Origin: Lachnospiraceae bacterium JLR.KK008
GTDB lineage: Bacteria; Bacillota; Clostridia; Lachnospirales; Lachnospiraceae
Direction of reading: 5' to 3'
Assembly: GCA_037015955.1 (NCBI GenBank)
Contig: CP143548.1
Span: 2,908,001 to 2,972,000 of the forward strand
DNA: 64,000 bases
Each line of letters starts with the position of its first letter. Within the stretch, counting starts at the first letter, position 1. A program made the position numbers and the translations under genes. The notes beneath the pieces were generated by a model. That model made no database searches. It was not told the origin of the DNA and worked only from the letters and a program-made list of their open reading frames with translations. Below, piece after piece: positions 55,497-64,000 of this stretch.

Positions 55497-57127
55497 TGTA
55501 CATCCTCCTTTCTCTTGACTACCATATATGCTTCATATGGCTGCAAGATTCCCTGAAAAAATTTTAGTTTTTCATTGCTCAGCAGCACTTCCGCCTCTTC
55601 CCAGTTCTCCGAAAGCGTATACCGCACTGCCTGTGATGTAAAATTGCAGATCACCAAAAGTCTGTCTGTCTCATTTTCACGGATATAAGCAAATATATCC
55701 GGATCCTCCGGCAGCAAAAGTGTAAATCTGCCGTCAGTCAGCACCTTTTCCCTCTTTCGCAGCGCGATCAGTTTTCTGTAAAAATGAAAAACGGAATCTT
55801 CGTCCGCCATCTGCCGCTCCACGTTTACATCCGTATAATTCGGATTTACGCGTATCCACGGCGTCCCGCTCGTAAAGCCTGCATGTTCCCCTCCGTTCCA
55901 CTGCATCGGCGTGCGGGCGTTGTCACGTCCTTTTGCATAGACAGACTCCATGATTTCCTCCTCCGGATAGCCTGCCTGCCTGCGCTCCCGATACATATTC
56001 AGCAGTTCGATGTCCCTGTATTCACTAATATCAAACCTGACATTTGTCATGCCAAGTTCCTCCCCCTGGTAAACATAAGGCGTTCCCTGCATTCCATGCA
56101 GACACAGTGCCAGCATTTTCGCGGATTTTTCCCTGTACTCTCCGTCATCCCCAAAACGGGATACTGATCTTGGCAGATCGTGATTGCTGAAAAAGAGACT
56201 GTTCCAGCCCTTCTGGTATAATTGCGTCTGCCATTTGGCAAGCGTCTTTTTAAATTCGACAAAAGGCAACGGCGCCAGATCCCACTTTTCTCCGTCCGGT
56301 TGTTGATCCAGAAGAATGTGTTCGAACTGAAAGACCATCGAGAGTTCACTGCCGTCCGGGTTACTGTACAGAAATGCCCGTTCGGGAGTTGCACTCCACG
56401 CTTCTCCCACAGTGATCAGGTGGTTTCCTGCAAAAACTTCCCGGCTCATCTCCTTTAAGTACTCGTGAAGCTGTTTTCCCTCCGCCATCACGCCTCTGTC
56501 AGGTTCTTTGGCGATCAGGTCAATAACATCCAGACGAAAACCTCCGATCCCTCTTTCTGTCCACCAGCGGATCATTTGATAGATCTCTTTTCTCACTTGT
56601 GGATTCTCCCAGTTCAGATCCGGTTGTTTCACCGAGAACTGATGCAGATAGTACTGTCCGCATTCCGGCACCCATTCCCATGCGGAACCGCCAAAGCTGG
56701 CTTTCAGGTCGCTGGGCGGCGTTCCCTCTTCACCATCCCGCCACACATAGTACGCATGGTAAGGGTTATCCCGGCTCTGCTTTGCCTTCAAAAACCACGG
56801 ATGTTCATCAGAAGTATGATTCAACACCAAGTCCAGAATGATCCGTATGCCGCGTGTCGATGCCTGACGGATCAGCTCATCCATATCTTCCAGACTGCCA
56901 AACAGCGGATCGATGTCCTGATAATTGGAAATATCATATCCGTTGTCGTCCTGAGGTGAGCAGCAGACCGGCGACAGCCAGATCGCCTGTATCCCCAGAT
57001 TTTGCAAATACTCCAGCTTTTGTATGACCCCTTTCAGATCTCCTATGCCGTCACCATTGCTGTCGTAAAAGCTGCGGGGATATATCTGATAAATTACTGC
57101 CTGTTTCCACCACAGTTCATCCATCAT
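55493..57127 (-). CDS. Alpha-glucosidase, GH13_31 (oligo-1,6-glucosidase type)
   Basis: A 544-residue intracellular glucosidase. The first GH13 region is WLSPVCCSPQDDNGYDI, the nucleophile is in GGFRLDVIDLI, the acid/base Glu in TVGEAWS and the third Asp in SNHDLPRSV. Val after the nucleophile Asp favours alpha-1,6 bonds over alpha-1,4 in this subfamily. It is the first gene of the operon, facing the AraC regulator. Confidence 0.9.
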   Translation of the reverse strand: MMDELWWKQAVIYQIYPRSFYDSNGDGIGDLKGVIQKLEYLQNLGIQAIWLSPVCCSPQDDNGYDISNYQDIDPLFGSLEDMDELIRQASTRGIRIILDLVLNHTSDEHPWFLKAKQSRDNPYHAYYVWRDGEEGTPPSDLKASFGGSAWEWVPECGQYYLHQFSVKQPDLNWENPQVRKEIYQMIRWWTERGIGGFRLDVIDLIAKEPDRGVMAEGKQLHEYLKEMSREVFAGNHLITVGEAWSATPERAFLYSNPDGSELSMVFQFEHILLDQQPDGEKWDLAPLPFVEFKKTLAKWQTQLYQKGWNSLFFSNHDLPRSVSRFGDDGEYREKSAKMLALCLHGMQGTPYVYQGEELGMTNVRFDISEYRDIELLNMYRERRQAGYPEEEIMESVYAKGRDNARTPMQWNGGEHAGFTSGTPWIRVNPNYTDVNVERQMADEDSVFHFYRKLIALRKREKVLTDGRFTLLLPEDPDIFAYIRENETDRLLVICNFTSQAVRYTLSENWEEAEVLLSNEKLKFFQGILQPYEAYMVVKRKEDVQ

Positions 57128-57263
57128 TCATGCACCACTCCTTTTGTTTTTTGGCTCCGTTCACAATCTCTTTCGCCATTTATAGTCTAACTTACCATTA
57201 TGCGTCCTGTAAATGCCCGTATTCAGCCACTTTTATATCTTTATGCTATTTTTTCCATACTAT

Positions 57264-57292
57264 TTGAAAATCGTCTAGCATTTTGGTATATG
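57264..57292 (+). promoter_or_regulatory. Promoter candidate for the AraC gene
   Basis: TTGAAA (57264-57269) and TATATG (57287-57292) are 17 bp apart. A second TATAAT lies 6 bp further on without a good -35. The opposite strand has TATAAA near the glucosidase operon but no clear -35, as expected for an AraC-activated promoter. Confidence 0.4.
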
Positions 57293-57329
57293 AAGTGCTA
57301 TAATCAACAAACGTGAGGGAGGTAAGGCC

Positions 57330-58199
57330 ATGCAAGATCTTATTTTTTCCGTTTTTCCCAGTGAAAATTTTGTCGATTTAGGCTTATATCAGTTTGGATG
57401 GGAACAATGTAAACCGGCTCATCTTTATGGACCAGCCGCCCGCAATCATTACCTTTTTCACTATGTAATATCCGGTACAGGAACGTTGACCGCACAAGAT
57501 GCCAAGGGAATCAGTCAGGTATATCAGATCAGAAGCGGACAGGGATTTATGCTCTTTCCCGACCAGATCTCCACTTATGTCGCCTCGGAAAATCTCCCCT
57601 GGGAATATGTGTGGCTCGAATTTGACGGTTTGCGGGCCAGAGAAGCAGTGGAACGGGCCGGCTTGTCCGTAAATGAACCGGTTTATCATGCGAAATTCAG
57701 CGACATCAAAGAAGAGATGGCTTCTGAAATGATGTACATTGTAAATCATAAAGACAGCTCTCCCTTTCACCTGATCGGACATCTCTATCTTTTTCTTGAC
57801 TACCTGTCCCGCTCCAGCGCTCAACTGTTTGCGCCGCGCAATAAATTATGTGATTTTTATATTAAAGAAGCAATCACATTTATTGAGCAAAATTTTCAAA
57901 ATTCCATTACCGTGGAGGATATTGCAGCCGCCTGCGGCTTAAACCGCAGCTATTTCGGCAAGATTTTTCACAAACATGTCGGCAGGTCACCGCAGGAATT
58001 TTTGATCGCATATCGGATGACAAAAGCTGCGGAGCTTCTCAGACTGACGACGCTATCCATTGCAGACATTGGAAATGCAGTCGGTTATCCCAACCAACTG
58101 CACTTCTCCCGGGCATTCAAGAGTGTCTACCAGCTTTCCCCAAGGCAATGGCGTATGGAAAACGGTATCAGAAATGAATCCTTATCCTTCTTTGAGTAA
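57330..58199 (+). CDS. AraC-family regulator of the sugar operon
   Basis: A 289-residue regulator: an N-terminal cupin-like ligand domain (LFHYVISGTGTLTA, about 45-58) and a C-terminal pair of helix-turn-helices (VEDIAAACGLNRSYFGKIF and IADIGNAVGYPNQLHFSRAF). GGGAGG lies 8 bases before the ATG. It is divergent from the six-gene operon and probably activates it on binding the sugar. Confidence 0.92.
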   Translation: MQDLIFSVFPSENFVDLGLYQFGWEQCKPAHLYGPAARNHYLFHYVISGTGTLTAQDAKGISQVYQIRSGQGFMLFPDQISTYVASENLPWEYVWLEFDGLRAREAVERAGLSVNEPVYHAKFSDIKEEMASEMMYIVNHKDSSPFHLIGHLYLFLDYLSRSSAQLFAPRNKLCDFYIKEAITFIEQNFQNSITVEDIAAACGLNRSYFGKIFHKHVGRSPQEFLIAYRMTKAAELLRLTTLSIADIGNAVGYPNQLHFSRAFKSVYQLSPRQWRMENGIRNESLSFFE

Positions 58200-58742
58200 T
58201 GTCTGTAGCAGCATGATATGATACTCTTCATCTTTGATAATTCTTGCCAACACTGCGTTCACATATTGGTCGTTGATCATTTTCATGTGCATCTGATACT
58301 GGCTGATCGCCGCTTTCTCGGCATCTATGTCGGCCAGCAGCATTTTTCTGATGTCTTCCGGTATCGTAATATATTTCGGTGTCCACATTCTGCGTCTGCC
58401 ATCGCATTCGATCGCCGTATAGTCGATCGTACCTCCGAGCAGATAAATCAGTTCCCCTAATTTTTGCAAGTGCATCATCTCTGCCATGGCAATTCCCAGT
58501 ATCGTCTTCACCAGCGGACATTTCTCACAGGACATGCGGTTTTCATTGTTGATATATTGAGTGATTGCAGACAGTTCCGACACTGCGCCGCAGTAGTCGA
58601 CGCTGAGCAGATTGGCAAACGTTTGATTCGGTCCACATACCTGAATCGACGGATAAGGCAGATCCACCATGATCGGCTTCACGCCTGCAAAACTGCATGT
58701 ATTGACGAATTTGTTGACGGCAGGTCTTCCTTTTTCTTCCAT
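58182..58742 (-). CDS. Ferritin-like protein
   Basis: A 186-residue protein of four long helices with diiron-type ligands: Glu in VSELSAITQYIN, ExxH in AEMMHLQKL, Glu in DAEKAAISQYQ and ExxH in KDEEYHIML. A Cys pair (MSCEKCP) lies between helices 1 and 2. It resembles rubrerythrin/CotJC-like proteins of oxidative or spore-coat function, but the exact family is unclear. Its 3' end overlaps the convergent AraC gene by 18 bp. Confidence 0.8.
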   Translation of the reverse strand: MEEKGRPAVNKFVNTCSFAGVKPIMVDLPYPSIQVCGPNQTFANLLSVDYCGAVSELSAITQYINNENRMSCEKCPLVKTILGIAMAEMMHLQKLGELIYLLGGTIDYTAIECDGRRRMWTPKYITIPEDIRKMLLADIDAEKAAISQYQMHMKMINDQYVNAVLARIIKDEEYHIMLLQTLLKEG

Positions 58743-58908
58743 ATATGTGCTACTCTCATCTCGTTTTTCGTTCTATCTTAAATATATGAAAGAACTGACC
58801 AAATGGTGCTTGTTTTCACAATGGAAATTCTAAATCAGCATTCCTTACCCTCAGTGGACAAGGACACACACGCCCTTTACCCACTGTCTGAGAAAATGGA
58901 GTCAGACC

Positions 58909-58936
58909 TTGACTTTTCCTCAATTCTCTGTATAAT
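58909..58936 (+). promoter_or_regulatory. Promoter of the preQ1 riboswitch-QueT unit
   Basis: TTGACT (58909-58914) and TATAAT (58931-58936) are 16 bp apart, about 45 bp upstream of the riboswitch. Confidence 0.75.
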
Positions 58937-58982
58937 AGGTTTTCGGAAAGACCCATAAAATCAGGGTTCTCTATATGATCAA

Positions 58983-59025
58983 CGTCAGTTCGAGACCTTC
59001 CTGACGCAAAACAAAACTAAAGGAG
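58983..59025 (+). promoter_or_regulatory. preQ1-I riboswitch
   Basis: Compact H-type pseudoknot: stem P1 CGTCAG/CTGACG (58983-58988 with 59001-59006), a 12-base loop TTCGAGACCTTC whose C would pair with preQ1, an A-rich linker (CAAAACAAAACTAA), and AAGG that pairs with CCTT of the loop to form P2. The AAGG is the Shine-Dalgarno of the next gene, so ligand binding should hide it and stop translation. The downstream QueT transporter agrees. Confidence 0.82.
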
Positions 59026-59031
59026 AAAAAA

Positions 59032-59523
59032 ATGAAAAGTAAAAACGTATTGTTCCTCACACGGGCAGCTATGATCGCTGCTCTCTATGTGGTGCTGACA
59101 TTTATCGCCAATGCCTTTGGCCTGGCCTCCGGCGCCATTCAGGTGCGTCTCTCAGAGATGCTCGCTATTTTCCCCGCATTTACTTCTGCCGCAGTTCCCG
59201 GCCTTGCCATCGGTTGCCTTCTGAGCAATCTGCTGACCGGATGTTGTATTCTTGACATCATCATGGGAAGTCTGGCAACTCTTATCGGTGCTCTGGGCGC
59301 CCGTATTCTGCGCAGGCACCCTTTTTTGATTCCCCTGCCGACAATCGTAGCCAACGCTCTGATCGTGCCCTATGTGCTGACCTCTCCGTATGGCTATGGA
59401 CTGACCGATGCCTGGTGGTATTTGGTAATTACCGTTGGCGCAGGCGAGATTATTTCCTGTGGGATTCTCGGAATGATTCTCTTTTTTGCTATCCGCAAAT
59501 ATGCAAGTCACATCTTTAGTTAA
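59032..59523 (+). CDS. queT: QueT-family queuosine-precursor transporter
   Basis: A 163-residue membrane protein with about five or six helices, the substrate-binding S subunit of an ECF-type importer for preQ1/preQ0. It contains VRLSEMLAIFPAFTSAAVPG and NLLTGCCILDIIMGSLATLI, conserved in QueT. AAAGGAG before the ATG is part of the riboswitch. Confidence 0.88.
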   Translation: MKSKNVLFLTRAAMIAALYVVLTFIANAFGLASGAIQVRLSEMLAIFPAFTSAAVPGLAIGCLLSNLLTGCCILDIIMGSLATLIGALGARILRRHPFLIPLPTIVANALIVPYVLTSPYGYGLTDAWWYLVITVGAGEIISCGILGMILFFAIRKYASHIFS

Positions 59524-59533
59524 ATAACATAAG

Positions 59534-62071
59534 TTATGTTCTTGGCACATAGGTAATAAAGCTGTTGCCGTTCTCTTCGAACCACTGCGTGGAGTCATTG
59601 ATTCCTTTTTTGTACACTTCGCCGGTCAGAGGGTCCATGAGAACGGTATTCAGCTCGTTAAAGCCAACGATCAGTACCGCATTTCCATCATTCAAAGTTG
59701 CCAGTACCGGAATGTCCCGGTTTACATAATACAAAACCGCGTTCAGGGAGCACCCTGACAATTCCAGAATCTGTGCCTCCGGCAGATTGGTCTTCAATAT
59801 TTCCACAGCCGTCATTCCGCGCTGCAGCATATATGCCGTATTTCTCGCCACTCCCTCATATGCCAGGATTGTATCCAGGCAAACGGCTAAGCTGTTTCTC
59901 TCTTCGTCTGCAGCCTCACCGGTTATTTTCATAATCTGATTTTTAATACTGCGGTCTCCCGCCTTCCATACATGTGCACCCGCGTCATTGACAACGATTC
60001 CGGATATTTCACTGCCCTTAGTCACTGCATTGCCTGCATCCGTATATATCCCTTCAATGTCACGAATCCCGTAGACATAATAGTGCTCCGTATCAGTCTC
60101 CTCGGCGTTGATTATAACCTCTCTCCCGCCCTCGTATAATACCTCTTTCGGCGTCAAAAACTTCATGCTTTTCTTGTCGATCGTTTTCTTGACTGCAATC
60201 TGCACAACTGTCTCAAATTCCTCCGTCAACGCCGTTTCGATCGTGTTGTCACCTGTCTCTACCTCTTCGTTGTTCATAATCTGGTCTTCCCTGGCCGGAA
60301 TATACTGCGATGTCAGTTCATCTTTTTCTACGCGCTGCAGATTGATCTGGTTGTCTCTGATCTCAGCGCTTACCACATAGATCCCTCTCTCGCTATACTT
60401 TTTCAGGATTTCATCATTTTCATTCTGGATTCGGATCTCATACATCGGCACAATGATTTCACCGCTGCGGTCTTTTTCTATATCTGACACTCGTGTCATT
60501 CCATAGATCAGATCCTCTCCCATAAATCCAAGCGGAGACAGCACAATGTTATTCCCCTGGCTCATCTTCGTCTGTTTTTTTGAACTGAGATTTAACAATG
60601 TCAATTCACTGCTCTCAGTCTTCTCTCCGCTCTTCCATACGATCATACGGTTGCTGTCCGATATTTTATACGACTCTTCCTGCAAATCAGTAACAATCGT
60701 TCTGTAATTTTTGCTTTCCAGATTGATCTCATATACATTTCCCGACAGCATCACATACAGATGATTGTCATTGTCCACATAGGAAAGTTGCTCCATGTCC
60801 GCTTTAACTCTGTCATAAGAACGGCTGTCAGGAATAAATACCTGTTCCTCTATCGTATTTAACATACTGTTATAATAGGAAACCTGTATCCCTACCTCTC
60901 CCTCATGCTTGCCCCGGTTCATATACCCATAAACAAGAAATTGTACGTTATCTGTTTCATCTACATTTAATATTTTGATACCGTGAGCCGGATATAGCGT
61001 TCTGTTGTCCGCATTTTCCCTGTCATAAAATCCAAACAGGTAAGCGAGCTTATTGCCGCTCACATTATAGCTGAATAATCGGTTCTCATTGACAAAGGCC
61101 AGCACATTGCCGCCGTCGCTTTCCGCCATCTCCACATCGGCATCGTTAATGCCAAGCATAATCTTGTTGTTGGCAAACACATCGACGGTATTCTGCTTGA
61201 ATATTTCACTCATGTCTCTCTGATAATCCAACAGATAAATTCGCTCCTCCGTATATCGGAGCCGATAGTATTCCACGACATTATAAAACCTTTTGGTTTT
61301 GTCATCGTCTCCGATGCTTACCATGTATGACACAGTCATATTGGCAATGGACGGCCCCAGCTCCTTGATAGAATAAACAGGCTCCAGCTCTTCCTTTACC
61401 TTCAGGTCCCCCCAGGTAATCTGCTGATAACTGCTGTGAATATCAACATGACTGTAGGTACTGTTGTTCCCCTCGGAATTTGATTCCAGATATTTCGTGA
61501 GCGTCTGTGCAGCTTCTTTATCATAACTCCTGTTATGAAAATCCTTAACAAAATCCAGTTTCTCTTTTACATGATACTCATCTGCCGCTACAATTCTCGT
61601 ATAATAACGAATCGTCCTGCCTTCTCCGTCTTCCAGTAAAAGGATCAGATTATATTCAATCTGTTCTTCGATCAGATCCTTAATCGTGATTGTTGCGGTA
61701 ATCAGGTCCCCCTCCTCGTGGTATTGGCTGATGTCTGTCGCCTCCACGAGTCTCTCCCCGTCCACACTTCTCACTTCAAACCGCAGGTTTTTCACCGCGC
61801 TGCCCATTTTCTCGATCGTAATGTCCAGTTTTCTGCCCTGGCCAAGCGGCGTGATCGTCTCCCGCATCGTGCTGCCCTGCATTTCCCTTATATATCCATG
61901 CAGACAGTTAATCTTATCACTTCCCTGGCTCATATACACAAGCGGAAGCGTCGCTTTCCCCATTTCCACTGTCATATCCGTATTTCCCTGATTCATAAGG
62001 CTGCTGATAATAAATAGAGAAAGAAGAAAAGTGAATATCCATATGACACTTTGCAACACTACTTTTTTCAT
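59534..62071 (-). CDS. Large secreted protein with C39-peptidase-like C-terminus
   Basis: An 845-residue protein of no family I recognise. One N-terminal membrane helix (about 8-26) anchors it outside. The middle (about 180-560) is beta-rich with repeats such as LFSYNVSGNKLAYLFGFYD and VYEINLESKNY, suggesting a propeller. The last 140 residues look like a C39-type papain fold: SLAVCLDTILAYEGV, GCSLNAVLYYVNRDIPVLA and DGNAVLIVGFNELNTVLMDP. The usual His of HAVxxVGY is Asn here, so it is probably not a protease. It starts 15 bp after the methyltransferase stop and is co-transcribed. Confidence 0.75.
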   Translation of the reverse strand: MKKVVLQSVIWIFTFLLSLFIISSLMNQGNTDMTVEMGKATLPLVYMSQGSDKINCLHGYIREMQGSTMRETITPLGQGRKLDITIEKMGSAVKNLRFEVRSVDGERLVEATDISQYHEEGDLITATITIKDLIEEQIEYNLILLLEDGEGRTIRYYTRIVAADEYHVKEKLDFVKDFHNRSYDKEAAQTLTKYLESNSEGNNSTYSHVDIHSSYQQITWGDLKVKEELEPVYSIKELGPSIANMTVSYMVSIGDDDKTKRFYNVVEYYRLRYTEERIYLLDYQRDMSEIFKQNTVDVFANNKIMLGINDADVEMAESDGGNVLAFVNENRLFSYNVSGNKLAYLFGFYDRENADNRTLYPAHGIKILNVDETDNVQFLVYGYMNRGKHEGEVGIQVSYYNSMLNTIEEQVFIPDSRSYDRVKADMEQLSYVDNDNHLYVMLSGNVYEINLESKNYRTIVTDLQEESYKISDSNRMIVWKSGEKTESSELTLLNLSSKKQTKMSQGNNIVLSPLGFMGEDLIYGMTRVSDIEKDRSGEIIVPMYEIRIQNENDEILKKYSERGIYVVSAEIRDNQINLQRVEKDELTSQYIPAREDQIMNNEEVETGDNTIETALTEEFETVVQIAVKKTIDKKSMKFLTPKEVLYEGGREVIINAEETDTEHYYVYGIRDIEGIYTDAGNAVTKGSEISGIVVNDAGAHVWKAGDRSIKNQIMKITGEAADEERNSLAVCLDTILAYEGVARNTAYMLQRGMTAVEILKTNLPEAQILELSGCSLNAVLYYVNRDIPVLATLNDGNAVLIVGFNELNTVLMDPLTGEVYKKGINDSTQWFEENGNSFITYVPRT

Positions 62072-62086
62072 AAATTGTTACTCCAA

Positions 62087-63259
62087 TCAATACTTCTGTA
62101 AAAGTTCTGCCAATGTGGGCTGCACATGAAGAAATTCCATCAGTTCTCCAATCTGTGCCCTTTTGCGGCGGCGATACTTTCGTTCCGTTTCGTTGTCATC
62201 TCCCCGGCTGCGTCTGATGCAGCGGAGCATAATATTTTTAGGCGTATGTTCCATATCAATAAATTCCAGTATCTGTGTATCATATCCCTGCGCCTCCATA
62301 AGCTCTCCGCGCAGAGCGTCCGTAAACAGCGCCGCCGTCCGCTCTCTGATCAGTCCATAAGAAAACAGACTATCCAATTCGCCACACCGGATTTGTCCAT
62401 TCAGTTCATGCTGACAACAGGGTACTGACAAAATCACACGGGCGTTCCACTTTACCGCCTGATTCAGGGCATGATCCGTGGCAGTGTCACAGGCATGTAA
62501 TGTCACTACCATGTCTATCTGCTCCTTCCCCTGATAACTCTGAATGTCACCCTGATAAAAATGAAGTCCATCGTAACCATATTTTTCACTCAACTGACGA
62601 CACCTAGAAATTATATCCTGTTTTAAGTCAAGGCCAATAATCTCCACATCATATTGTTTTAAAACATGCAGATAATAATACATGGCAAATGTCAGATAAG
62701 ACTTTCCACAACCAAAATCTACGATGCGCACAGTCCGTTCTTTTGGCAGATATGGCAAAATATCCGCAATGTACTCTAAAAAGCGGTTAATTTGTCTAAA
62801 TTTATCAAATTTACTTTTAATTATTTTCCCTTCTGTACTCTGTACACCCAAATCCTGGAGAAAGGCTACCGGCGTGTTTTCCTCTAAGATATAATTTTTC
62901 TTTCTGTTATGAATGAGCACTGGATCGAGTGTAGCTTCCATACGTTTCTTTCTGATTGTCAGATTGCCTTTTTTGCCGATCAGCGCCGTAGCCTGCCAGC
63001 CTCTCGTGCGGATTTCCAGTTGCCGGAAATCGCTCTGTGCCAATTCAATAACGCCAGATATTAATTCTGTTTCCTTTTTGTTGGTATGATATACTTTCGT
63101 TCCTTCAAAACGACTCTCCTGAAAACAGAGCTGCTCTTTCAACATGACAGGGCGTATTTTTACTTTCTGTGTTCCGCCCTTTGTCCGGGGATTGCTGAGT
63201 ACGATCTGATACAGACCATCCCGCACACTCTGTTCTATTAAACTTCTCAGCCGTTCCAT
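62087..63259 (-). CDS. SAM-dependent methyltransferase (PF13679-like)
   Basis: About 390 residues. The N-terminal 150 residues are a substrate-binding domain. The class I methyltransferase motif I is VRIVDFGCGKSYLTFAMYYY, followed by HACDTATDHALNQAVKWNA and SVPCCQHELNGQI, hallmarks of the METTL25/Methyltransf_32 group. The substrate is unknown, with tRNA or rRNA likely. ATG 63259 is preferred; 63283 is an alternative. It precedes the large secreted protein. Confidence 0.82.
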   Translation of the reverse strand: MERLRSLIEQSVRDGLYQIVLSNPRTKGGTQKVKIRPVMLKEQLCFQESRFEGTKVYHTNKKETELISGVIELAQSDFRQLEIRTRGWQATALIGKKGNLTIRKKRMEATLDPVLIHNRKKNYILEENTPVAFLQDLGVQSTEGKIIKSKFDKFRQINRFLEYIADILPYLPKERTVRIVDFGCGKSYLTFAMYYYLHVLKQYDVEIIGLDLKQDIISRCRQLSEKYGYDGLHFYQGDIQSYQGKEQIDMVVTLHACDTATDHALNQAVKWNARVILSVPCCQHELNGQIRCGELDSLFSYGLIRERTAALFTDALRGELMEAQGYDTQILEFIDMEHTPKNIMLRCIRRSRGDDNETERKYRRRKRAQIGELMEFLHVQPTLAELLQKY

Positions 63260-63470
63260 ATGTCTTCCAGTCCTTTTCCACATCCTGCCAGTTTTTTAGT
63301 TTCCTTTCTATTTTACTTTGTTTCATTAAAAAGGACAACCAGTATTTTCTATCTACATTTCCTAAGATTTTTTTAAATTTTTATCTAGCAGTGTCTGATG
63401 TGATATACTCTATATGGAACCTTCATATAATTGGCATTCTTGAGTTTATTGCATAGAAAGGAGTTTTCCT

Positions 63471-64000
63471 ATGACACTGATTTCCCCATCGCCCGAATCA
63501 GAAAAATGGTCTTTGAAAACAATTCTTTGTCGTTTTCAAAGTTATCGCCATTTTCCGGTTACTTTGGGCACTCTGTGGCTTTTTACACTGATCCTCATTG
63601 GAGCTGCAAATATTGCAGATTCAGAAATTTCAGATAATTCAATCTATATTTTATTATTTATTTTTTTGTATGGGTCCGGCAGTTTTCCGCTTGAGGCTTA
63701 TTTTCTGAAAAAAAAACGCTGTTTTAATTACTATTTACTGTTAGCCTTGAATACTCTTTTGCCTGCCTTCATGACATTATTACTCGTGTATGAAGATAAG
63801 GGTCAATCTGAAACAAACTTGACAGACACTTTCTTTACACGTTATTGTCCATCTTACTTTTTTATTCTGTTCTTTATTGCCATTTACTTCTGTCATAAAA
63901 GGCTGGCATGTTCTCTGGAAGAATATCTCACACGCATCTTCAGCCGCGCAATACGATACCACATTTTTTATTTTGTGCTTTTGATCGGAAGTTCTATTAT
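63471..64000 (+). CDS. Multi-pass membrane protein (DUF4153-like), 3' end outside window
   Basis: The ATG has AAAGGAG upstream. The visible 176 residues have about five hydrophobic helices, including LGTLWLFTLILIGAANIAD, IYILLFIFLYGSGSFPLEAY and YHIFYFVLLIGSSII. The pattern resembles the N-terminus of DUF4153 membrane proteins. The gene continues past the right edge. Confidence 0.72.
   Translation, partial: MTLISPSPESEKWSLKTILCRFQSYRHFPVTLGTLWLFTLILIGAANIADSEISDNSIYILLFIFLYGSGSFPLEAYFLKKKRCFNYYLLLALNTLLPAFMTLLLVYEDKGQSETNLTDTFFTRYCPSYFFILFFIAIYFCHKRLACSLEEYLTRIFSRAIRYHIFYFVLLIGSSI

Overview
The window looks like a chromosomal segment of an anaerobic gut Firmicute, most likely a Lachnospiraceae member. 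Supporting signs are AGGAGG-type ribosome binding sites, TTGACA/TATAAT promoters, a Crh/HprK/WhiA/RapZ block, a YtaF-like sporulation membrane protein, pyruvate phosphate dikinase, a flavodiiron protein, and clostridial conjugative-element debris. I saw no rRNA, tRNA or CRISPR array. Species cannot be fixed from sequence reading alone.

Region 1 (1-8.99 kb) is a complete-looking autoinducer-2 (AI-2) uptake and processing locus. On the minus strand lie lsrA-lsrC-lsrD-lsrB-lsrF (lsrF runs off the left edge). Divergent on the plus strand are lsrR (repressor), lsrK (AI-2 kinase) and a small cupin. The intergenic region carries two well-formed divergent sigma-A promoters and two separate inverted repeats suited to LsrR-type operators.

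Region 2 (9.0-13.9 kb) is a minus-strand set encoding a GNAT acetyltransferase, an SDR oxidoreductase, a 2-hydroxy-3-oxopropionate/3-hydroxyisobutyrate-type dehydrogenase and a four-carbon-acid sugar kinase (DUF1537). Next come a truncated SDR and a divergent MerR regulator, with a textbook 19-bp-spacer MerR promoter between them.

Region 3 (13.9-30.1 kb) is a scarred accessory zone. It contains an IS3 transposase scrap, a RhuM remnant, an ABC-2 transporter/lipoprotein operon with two frameshifted members, a full-length IS110-family element, and a frameshifted TetR plus truncated ABC genes. It also holds an apparently intact TetR-FMN_bind-response regulator-histidine kinase operon, and fragments of conjugative-element genes (SNF2 helicase, ParA, tyrosine recombinase, DUF6075). 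Two tandem terminators close the zone.

Region 4 (30.1-48.2 kb) is core genome. It has ppdK and the minus-strand block ftsH-uvrC-hprK-glk-murB-rapZ-whiA-crh-like-lipid kinase, ending in a strong terminator. pyrG, yitT, a ytaF-like gene and a flavodiiron protein follow. The HPr-like protein has Glu at the His15 position but keeps Ser46, so it looks like a Crh-type regulator rather than a PTS carrier. FtsH carries an unusual Pro/Gly repeat tail.

Region 5 (48.3-58.2 kb) is a six-gene carbohydrate operon: GH13_31 glucosidase, ABC binding protein, two permeases, GH36 alpha-galactosidase and amylosucrase-like GH13. An AraC regulator is divergent. It fits import and stepwise breakdown of raffinose or isomalto-type oligosaccharides, with the transport ATPase supplied elsewhere.

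Region 6 (58.2-64.0 kb) holds a ferritin-like protein, a preQ1-I riboswitch controlling a QueT-type transporter, a large secreted protein with a C39-like C-terminus lacking the His, a PF13679-type methyltransferase, and the start of a multi-pass membrane protein cut by the right edge.
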